DNA from: Proteobacteria bacterium SG_bin5
GTDB lineage: Bacteria > Pseudomonadota > Alphaproteobacteria > Sphingomonadales > Sphingomonadaceae
Direction of reading: 5' to 3'
NCBI GenBank assembly: GCA_002083475.1
Contig: LWDI01000106.1
Location: 3,880-15,391 of the forward strand
Length of the DNA stretch: 11,512 bases
How positions within the stretch are numbered: the stretch's first letter is position 1; each line of letters begins with the position of its first letter. Under the pieces are notes generated by a model. It was not told where the DNA came from. It saw nothing but the letters and a program-made list of their open reading frames with translations, and made no database searches. A program made the translations under genes and the position numbers. Of the stretch, positions 6,892-11,512 are shown piece after piece.

Positions 6892-8315
6892 AGCACCTCG
6901 CGCTCGCCGCGCTGCTGCTCGCCGGCGCCTGCACCCCCGGCCCCAAGCCCAATCTCGCGGTCGACCAGCCGCCGCCGCGCGCGGGCGAGACGATCGCGCC
7001 GGCGAGCGGGGCCGCGCAGGCCTTGGTCGCGGGTTCGCTGGTCGAGCGCGGCTGGTGGAAGCGTTTCGGCAGCCCCGAACTCGACGCGCTGGTCGATCAG
7101 GCGCTGGCGGCGAACAACGATCTCGCCGCCGCCCAAGCCGCGCTCAAACAGGCGCGCGCGCTCGCCCGCGCGGTGAAGGGCGATTTGGGGCCGCAGGTCG
7201 ACGCGGGCTATACGGTCGATCGCAGCCGCGTGTCGAACCGCATCTCCTCGCCGCTGATCGACGTGACCGAGAATGATTATACGCTGAGCACCGCGACGCT
7301 TTCGGTGAGCTATCCGATCGATTTGTTCGGGCTGGGGCGCAACCAGCTGCGCTCGGCGCGCGCGCGGGCGCGGGCGGCGGCGTTCCAACTCGATGCGGCG
7401 CGCACGACGGTGGTGAGCAATTTGGTGGTCGCGGTGATCACCCAGGCCGCGCTCGACGCGCAATATCAGGCGGCGCAAGCAAGCGTTACGAACAACCGCG
7501 AGATTCTCCGCCTGATCGAAGCGCGCCAGCGCTTGGGCGAACTCGGCCAGGCCGATGTCGCGCAGCAAGCGACCGCGCTCGCCGCCGCCGAGGCGACGCT
7601 CCCCCCGCTCGAGCGCGCGCGCCAGCACCAGCGCGCGCTGATCCTGACGCTGATCGGCAAGGCGGCGGGCGGCGCGCTGCCCCCGCTCCCCAGCCTCGAC
7701 GCGCTGACGCTGCCCGATCGCGTGCCGCTCGCCTTGCCGGGCGAGATCGTCGCCCACCGCCCCGATGTGCGCGCGGCGCAGGCCGCGGTCGAGGGCGCGG
7801 CGAACGACGTCGGCGCGGCGATCGCCGCGCGCCTGCCGCAGCTCACGATCAATGGCAGCTTCGGCGGCGCGAGCGAGAAGATCGGCAGCTTGTTTTCCTC
7901 GGGCAATTTGTTCTTCTCGGTGGTCGGCGGGATTTCGGCGCCGATCTTCCACTCGGGCGCCCTGAAGGCGCGGCAGCGCGCGGCCGAGGCGGCGCTGGAA
8001 GTCGCGCAGGCGCAATATCGCGCGGCGGCGCTCCAGGCCTATCTCGACGTCGACGATGCTTTGGCGGGACTGCGCACCGACGCGGCCGCGCTCGACGCGG
8101 CATCGCGCGCGCGCGGGGCCGCGGCGCAATCGCTCGATTTCACCCGCCGCCAGGCGCGGCTGGGGCAAGTGAGCACGCTCGCGCTGCTGAGCGCCTCGGC
8201 CGCCGATGCCCAGGCGGCGCAGGCGCTGGTGCAAGCGAAGGCAGCGCGGCTGAGCGATACGGTGGCGCTCTACCAAGCGACGGGCACCGATTCGCTGCCG
8301 GAGGCGCGGCCGTAG
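6888..8315 (+). CDS. RND outer-membrane channel lipoprotein, OprM/NodT family
   Basis: This 475-residue protein is the TolC-like duct that completes the export system. An N-terminal signal, MKHLALAALLLAGAC, ends in a probable lipidation cysteine (Cys15). The lipobox AGAC has Ala at -3 where Leu is usual, although Leu is at -4. WWKRFGSPELDALVDQAL near 55-75 is the typical opening of the first outer-membrane efflux repeat. The second repeat begins near HRPDVRAAQAAVEGAANDVG (about 290-309). Each repeat supplies beta strands and long helices rich in Ala and Gln. The ATG at 6888 is supported by AAGGAG 7 bases upstream and by the lipoprotein signal, although the frame is open from before 6306. It overlaps the pump stop in ATGA. 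An inverted repeat follows within 32 bases of its stop. Confidence 0.93.
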   Translation: MKHLALAALLLAGACTPGPKPNLAVDQPPPRAGETIAPASGAAQALVAGSLVERGWWKRFGSPELDALVDQALAANNDLAAAQAALKQARALARAVKGDLGPQVDAGYTVDRSRVSNRISSPLIDVTENDYTLSTATLSVSYPIDLFGLGRNQLRSARARARAAAFQLDAARTTVVSNLVVAVITQAALDAQYQAAQASVTNNREILRLIEARQRLGELGQADVAQQATALAAAEATLPPLERARQHQRALILTLIGKAAGGALPPLPSLDALTLPDRVPLALPGEIVAHRPDVRAAQAAVEGAANDVGAAIAARLPQLTINGSFGGASEKIGSLFSSGNLFFSVVGGISAPIFHSGALKARQRAAEAALEVAQAQYRAAALQAYLDVDDALAGLRTDAAALDAASRARGAAAQSLDFTRRQARLGQVSTLALLSASAADAQAAQALVQAKAARLSDTVALYQATGTDSLPEARP

Positions 8316-8346
8316 CTCGGACGGCGCAACGGGAATAATGCCCTTT

Positions 8347-8453
8347 CCGTTCGTGCTGAGCTTGTCGAAGCACCGTTCTTCTTGTCGACGGTCAAAAGAA
8401 AGGACGGCCGTTGGCTTCGCCGCCCTTCGGGTCGACAAGCTCAGGGCGAACGG
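8347..8453. repeat. Inverted repeat with arms built on CTGAGCTTGTCGA
   Basis: The arms at 8347-8368 and 8432-8453 are reverse complements over 22 bases with two mismatches and enclose 63 bases. Each contains CTGAGCTTGTCGA, a core I associate with dispersed repeats in sphingomonads. Translating across it gives peptides such as LRQAQHERK, which I recall from spurious annotated proteins in that group. It begins 31 bases after the channel stop codon, so it may end or stabilise the RND transcript. There is no T run after the second arm. Confidence 0.75.
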
Positions 8454-8517
8454 TACAAATACAACGCACGAAGCCCTAAACGCGCTTGGTTCATGAAGGA
8501 TAGCTGGCCGAGGCGAC

Positions 8518-8539
8518 TCCTCGCCGTTCACGGCGAGGA
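8518..8539 (+). terminator. Perfect hairpin upstream of wecB (terminator or leader element)
   Basis: TCCTCGCCG (8518-8526) and CGGCGAGGA (8531-8539) pair over 9 bases around a TTCA loop. The following bases TTTCGGTT are only mildly T-rich, so termination strength is doubtful. It ends 45 bases before the wecB ATG and could be a leader hairpin if the promoter lies further upstream. Confidence 0.4.
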
Positions 8540-8584
8540 TTTCGGTTAGCCCCGCCTTAAGCCCCACCTGCTACGCACCCGCGC

Positions 8585-9715
8585 ATGACCGCGCCCAAAA
8601 TCCTGCTCATCTTCGGCACGCGCCCCGAGGCGATCAAGCTCTTCCCCGTGGTGCGGGCGCTGCAAGCGCGAGGGGACCTTGCGGTCCGCACTTGCGTCAC
8701 CGCGCAGCATCGCGGGCTGCTCGATCAAGTGTTGAGCATCGCCGGGCTCACCCCCGATATCGATCTCGACCTGATGGAGCCAGGGCAGACGCTCGACCGG
8801 CTCACCGCGCGGCTGCTCACCGGCCTGGGCGCGGTGATGGACGCCGAGAAGCCCGATCGCGTCATCGTCCAGGGCGATACCGCGACCGCGATGGTCGGCG
8901 CGCTGACGGCTTATTATCGGCGCGTGCCGGTCAGCCATGTCGAGGCGGGGCTGCGCTCGGGCGACATTTATCAACCCTTCCCCGAGGAAGTGAACCGCCG
9001 CATCGTCGCGCCGATCGCCGACCAGCATTTCGCCCCCACCCAGACTGCCGCCGACGCGCTCGCGCGCGAAAACGTGCCGGCGGGGCAAATTCACGTCACC
9101 GGCAATACGGTGATCGACGCTTTGCTCGCCACTCGAGCAAGGCTCGGCGAGAACCCCGCGCTCGCCGCCGGGCTCGATCCGCTCGCGGCGCGCTTCGCCG
9201 GCAAGCGGTTGATTCTCGTCACCACCCACCGCCGCGAGAATTTCGGCGGCGGGATGGAAGCGATCGCCCGCGCGCTCGCCGAGATCGCCGCGCGCCCGGA
9301 CGTCGCGATTCTCTTCCCGGTCCACCCCAACCCCAACGTCACCCAAGTGATGGACCGCATCCTCGGCGATCACGCCAATATCGCCCGGATCGATCCTCTC
9401 GATTACCCGCATTTCGTCCGCGCGCTCGGCATGGCGCATCTGGTGCTCACCGATTCGGGCGGCGTGCAGGAGGAAGCTCCCGCGCTCGGCAAGCCGGTGC
9501 TGGTGATGCGCGAGACGACCGAACGCCCCGAAGGCGTCGCCGCCGGCACCGCCAAGCTGATCGGCACCGACGAAGCCCGCATCATTTCCGAAATCTTTAC
9601 GCTGCTCGACGATGATGCCGCGCATCAGGCGATGGCCCGCGCGCACAATCCGTTCGGCGACGGCCACGCCTCGGCGCGCATTGCGAGGATCGTGGCGGAT
9701 GGTCTCAAGCTCTGA
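8585..9715 (+). CDS. wecB: UDP-N-acetylglucosamine 2-epimerase (non-hydrolysing)
   Basis: The enzyme interconverts UDP-GlcNAc and UDP-ManNAc in the cytoplasm, the first step towards UDP-ManNAcA for surface polysaccharides. At 376 residues it matches the family. Visible motifs are FGTRPEAIKL at 11-20, TAQHRGLLDQ at about 39-48, VQGDTATAM with Asp98, HVEAGLRSGD with Glu120, FPEEVNRR with Glu134, THRRENFGGGM with His215, and the nucleotide-binding tail TDSGGVQEEAPALGKP followed by RETTERPEG. These correspond to the Asp95, Glu117, Glu131 and His213 cluster of the E. coli enzyme, placed by recollection. The ATG at 8585 starts directly before the first beta strand, but no clear ribosome binding site precedes it, which is unusual here. 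It overlaps wecC by 17 bases. The hydrolysing NeuC type is less likely because the next gene is a UDP-ManNAc dehydrogenase. Confidence 0.95.
   Translation: MTAPKILLIFGTRPEAIKLFPVVRALQARGDLAVRTCVTAQHRGLLDQVLSIAGLTPDIDLDLMEPGQTLDRLTARLLTGLGAVMDAEKPDRVIVQGDTATAMVGALTAYYRRVPVSHVEAGLRSGDIYQPFPEEVNRRIVAPIADQHFAPTQTAADALARENVPAGQIHVTGNTVIDALLATRARLGENPALAAGLDPLAARFAGKRLILVTTHRRENFGGGMEAIARALAEIAARPDVAILFPVHPNPNVTQVMDRILGDHANIARIDPLDYPHFVRALGMAHLVLTDSGGVQEEAPALGKPVLVMRETTERPEGVAAGTAKLIGTDEARIISEIFTLLDDDAAHQAMARAHNPFGDGHASARIARIVADGLKL
9685..9689 (+). promoter_or_regulatory. Ribosome binding site for wecC inside wecB
   Basis: GAGGA lies 9 bases before the ATG at 9699 and within the wecB coding end. 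It supports the internal start over the upstream ATG at 9612. Confidence 0.6.
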
Positions 9716-10997
9716 CTTCAAGGTCTGCGTCGTCGGGCTGGGCTATATCGGGCTGCCGACGGCGGCGGTGATCGCGCGCACCGGCGTCTCCGTGCTCGGC
9801 ATCGACGTGTCCGAGCAAGTGGTCGACACGGTCAATTCGGGCAAGGTGCATATCGAGGAAGTCGATTTGGACGGCCTGGTTTCGGGCGTCGTCGCGCGCG
9901 GATCGCTGCGCGCCTCGACTCAGATCGAGCCCGCCGACGTGTTCGTGATCGCGGTCCCCACTCCGTTCAAGGCGGGGCATCAGCCCGATATCGGCTATGT
10001 GCTGAAGGCCGCGACGACGATCGCCGCGGTGTTGAAACAAGGCGATGTCGTGATCCTCGAATCGACCTCGCCGGTCGGCACCACCGAACAAGTGCGCGAT
10101 TTGCTCGCCGAGCTGCGCCCCGATTTGCGGATGCCCGGCCTCACCCGCGAGCTCGCCGACGTCTCGATCGCTTATTGCCCCGAGCGCGTGCTCCCCGGGC
10201 GCATCCTGGTCGAGCTGATCGACAATGATCGCGTGATCGGCGGCATCACCCCGCGCTGCGCGCGCAAAGCGCTGAGCTTCTACCGCCGCTTCGTGCGCGG
10301 CGCGTGCGTCACGACGAGCGCGCGCGCGGCGGAGATGACCAAGCTCACCGAAAACGCGTTTCGCGACGTCAACATCGCCTTCGCCAACGAGCTGAGCCTG
10401 GTCGCCGACCAGATGGGCGTCGATGTGTGGGAGGTGATCCGCCTCGCCAATCGCCACCCGCGCGTGAACATTCTCTCGCCCGGCCCCGGCGTCGGCGGGC
10501 ATTGCATCGCTGTCGATCCCTGGTTCCTCGTCGCCCAAGCGCCCGAGCAAACCCCGCTGATCCGCACCGCGCGCGAAGTGAACGACGGCAAATGCGACTA
10601 TGCCATCGCCCGCGCGACCGCGCTGATCGAGGCGCATCCGGGGCTGCCGGTCGCGTGCCTGGGGCTCGCCTTCAAGGCGAATATCGACGATTTCCGCGAA
10701 AGCCCGGCGCTGAAGGTCGCCTTGGCGCTCGCCCGGCGCTTCGGCGAGCGGGTGCGGATCGTCGAACCCTATGCGAAGGCGCTGCCGGCGGTGTTCGCGG
10801 GGACGGGGGCGAAGCTGATCGATCTCGACGAGGCGATCGAAAGCTGCCCGGTGATGGTGGTGCTGGTCGACCACGAACTGTTCAAATCAGTCCCGCTCGA
10901 CGAGCGCGCGCGTAAATTCGTGTACGATACGCGCGGCATTTGGCCCGATCAGCCGACGGCGGTGATGGCGCCGGTCGATTTGCGGTTGGCGAGCTGA
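9699..10997 (+). CDS. wecC: UDP-N-acetyl-D-mannosamine dehydrogenase
   Basis: The enzyme oxidises UDP-ManNAc to UDP-ManNAcA with two NAD molecules, using the product of wecB. It has 432 residues, close to the roughly 420 of E. coli WecC. The N-terminal nucleotide fold shows VGLGYIGLP (Gly13, Gly15, Gly18). The middle part has CPERVLPG, then LTENAFRDVNIAFANE, and the catalytic cysteine sits in GPGVGGHCIAVDP (Cys269). The C-terminal part has CLGLAFKANIDDFRESPA, typical of UDP-sugar dehydrogenases. The frame is open to an ATG at 9612, but the ATG at 9699 lies 9 bases after GAGGA and directly precedes the nucleotide fold, so I use it. It then overlaps wecB by 17 bases, which suggests translational coupling. 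A UDP-glucose dehydrogenase is the alternative, but the wecB neighbour and the NRHPRVNIL stretch favour WecC. Confidence 0.93.
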   Translation: MVSSSDFKVCVVGLGYIGLPTAAVIARTGVSVLGIDVSEQVVDTVNSGKVHIEEVDLDGLVSGVVARGSLRASTQIEPADVFVIAVPTPFKAGHQPDIGYVLKAATTIAAVLKQGDVVILESTSPVGTTEQVRDLLAELRPDLRMPGLTRELADVSIAYCPERVLPGRILVELIDNDRVIGGITPRCARKALSFYRRFVRGACVTTSARAAEMTKLTENAFRDVNIAFANELSLVADQMGVDVWEVIRLANRHPRVNILSPGPGVGGHCIAVDPWFLVAQAPEQTPLIRTAREVNDGKCDYAIARATALIEAHPGLPVACLGLAFKANIDDFRESPALKVALALARRFGERVRIVEPYAKALPAVFAGTGAKLIDLDEAIESCPVMVVLVDHELFKSVPLDERARKFVYDTRGIWPDQPTAVMAPVDLRLAS

Positions 10998-11034
10998 GGC
11001 GGTCGTTCGCGCTGGCGCGGGCGGTTTTTGGTTC

Positions 11035-11058
11035 ACGCGGAGACGCGGAGACGCGGAG
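11035..11058 (+). repeat. Tandem repeat: three ACGCGGAG units
   Basis: Three exact copies of the 8-base unit lie in the left outer arm. The same three are present in reverse complement in the right outer arm. Confidence 0.9.
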
Positions 11059-11125
11059 GGTTTCGGTTCGCGCGGTGGTTCTACGTCTGATGGGTTCGCG
11101 CGGGTCGAGAGCGCGTATTTTGTTC

Positions 11126-11149
11126 GCGCAGAGGCGCAGAGGCGCAGAG
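11126..11149 (+). repeat. Tandem repeat: three GCGCAGAG units
   Basis: Three exact copies form the left inner arm, followed by a variant GACGCAGAG. The right inner arm has only two copies before the same variant, which points to loss or gain of one unit. Confidence 0.9.
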
Positions 11150-11326
11150 GACGCAGAGGGGAAAAGGCGCAGTGGCGCTCGAATAACGCGCCGAAGGCGC
11201 ATTGATCCGGGTTTCAAAGGCGCTTCGCGCCTACTCTTGCCTCGGCGTACTCCCTCTGCGTCCTCTGCGCCTCTGCGCGAACCAAAAAACCTCCGCGTCT
11301 CCGCGTCTCCGCGTGAACCAAAAAAC

Positions 11327-11512
11327 CTATTCCATCGCCTGATCGCGCGCCGCTAGGATCGCGGGTACCACCGGTCGCGCCGCCCCCGGCGCGATCTTCG
11401 CCGCTTCCTCCTCGCTCACCTTGATCCGCTCGCCGCGCGCGGGGGTGCCGCGATCGCGGAACAAGCCGTAATCGAGCGCCTTGCCCGGCCCACGATAGAA
11501 GCGCGCCGCCAG
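11327..11512 (-). CDS. 3' end of an unknown gene, cut by the window edge
   Basis: A minus-strand frame is open from the right edge to a TAG at 11327-11329 and encodes the last 61 residues of a protein. It begins LAARFYRGPGKALDYGLF, has a charged stretch with KVSEEEAAK, and ends RPVVPAILAARDQAME. Codon third positions are mainly G or C and the composition is balanced, which supports real coding. I do not recognise the family, and no start is visible. It converges on wecC, and its stop lies 2 bases outside the nested palindrome, so that repeat forms its immediate 3' flank. Confidence 0.65.
   Translation of the reverse strand: MAARFYRGPGKALDYGLFRDRGTPARGERIKVSEEEAAKIAPGAARPVVPAILAARDQAME

Larger units (their letters stand above)
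8316..8584. other. Intergenic region between the RND operon and wecB
   Basis: These 269 bases contain the inverted repeat at 8347-8453, a perfect hairpin at 8518-8539 and a possible 18-codon frame at 8493-8549. No clear promoter for wecB stands out. No protein of normal size is supported. Confidence 0.6.
11025..11324. repeat. Nested inverted repeat made of 8-base tandem units
   Basis: The outer arms, 11025-11059 and 11290-11324, are a perfect 35-base inverted repeat. Each holds three ACGCGGAG units behind a TTTTTGGTTC lead (left units at 11035-11058). Inner arms lie at 11122-11160 and 11252-11282. They match except that the left arm has three GCGCAGAG units and the right arm has two. The centre at 11161-11251 carries two smaller hairpins, GCGCC/GGCGC at 11188-11200 and GGCGC/GCGCC at 11219-11231. 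Further GGTTCGCGCGG copies at 11065-11075 and 11093-11103 look like decayed unit heads. The T runs are on the 5' sides of both strands, so this does not look like a normal intrinsic terminator. No flanking direct repeat is seen. Confidence 0.9.
10998..11326. other. Intergenic region between convergent genes, filled by a nested palindrome
   Basis: The 329 bases between the stop of wecC and the stop of the partial minus-strand gene hold almost nothing but the repeat structure at 11025-11324. Open frames cross it on both strands and give peptides like RVSASPREP, which come from translating the tandem units and are not a supported protein. Confidence 0.75.

Noticed and set aside
6846..8567. A 573-codon open frame antisense to the channel gene
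   Set aside because: Composition is that of a GC-driven antisense frame, and it runs through the repeat at 8347-8453.
9705..10874. A 389-codon open frame antisense to wecC
   Set aside because: His/Asp/Arg-rich shadow with no recognisable domain.
11025..11324. Insertion sequence with terminal inverted repeats
   Set aside because: No transposase fits in the 230-base interior, and no target-site duplication is visible at the edges.
11025..11324. Rho-independent terminator
   Set aside because: The T runs precede the stem on each strand, and the arms are far apart; a role in termination is possible but not of the standard form.
10940..11356. A 138-codon plus-strand frame after wecC
   Set aside because: It overlaps the end of wecC and then translates the 8-base repeat units into SASSAPLREP-like peptides; no independent coding evidence.

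Overview
This is a GC-rich window (roughly two thirds G+C) from a Gram-negative bacterium, most likely an alphaproteobacterium of the sphingomonad type. That placement is inference. It rests on codon use, on the tripartite envelope efflux genes, and on short palindromic repeats that I associate with sphingomonad genomes (units built on GCCCCAGCTTTCGCTGGGGC and on CTGAGCTTGTCGA). No rRNA, tRNA, CRISPR array or transposase gene is visible. Seven genes are supported: six complete and one cut by the right edge.

Left block, minus strand (about 282-2279): a small proline-rich protein with one membrane segment, of unknown function, lies upstream of mmsA, the CoA-acylating methylmalonate-semialdehyde dehydrogenase of valine and inositol breakdown. 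A pair of inverted REP-like palindromes (104-208) follows the mmsA stop.

Central block, plus strand (about 2390-8315): three tightly packed genes encode a complete tripartite RND export system. They are a periplasmic adaptor, a CzcA/CusA-like inner-membrane pump, and an OprM/NodT-type outer-membrane lipoprotein channel. Both junctions are 4-base ATGA overlaps, so the parts are probably made in a coupled way. The pump keeps the acidic proton-relay residues of heavy-metal RND pumps but appears to lack the copper/silver methionine triad, so its substrate is open. The 212-base divergent gap upstream holds a small inverted repeat and a weak promoter-like pair.

Right block, plus strand (8585-10997): wecB and wecC overlap by 17 bases. 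Together they convert UDP-GlcNAc to UDP-ManNAc and then to UDP-ManNAcA, a precursor for surface polysaccharide. No glycosyltransferase is present in the window. At the right edge the 3' end of a convergent minus-strand gene of unknown function enters.

The most unusual structure is non-coding. Three different families of inverted repeats sit just beyond the 3' ends of the three gene blocks (after mmsA, after the outer-membrane channel, after wecC). The last is a nested, roughly 300-base palindrome made of short 8-base tandem units. I saw no clear evidence of an undescribed protein system. The repeats and the orphan proline-rich protein are the parts least explained.
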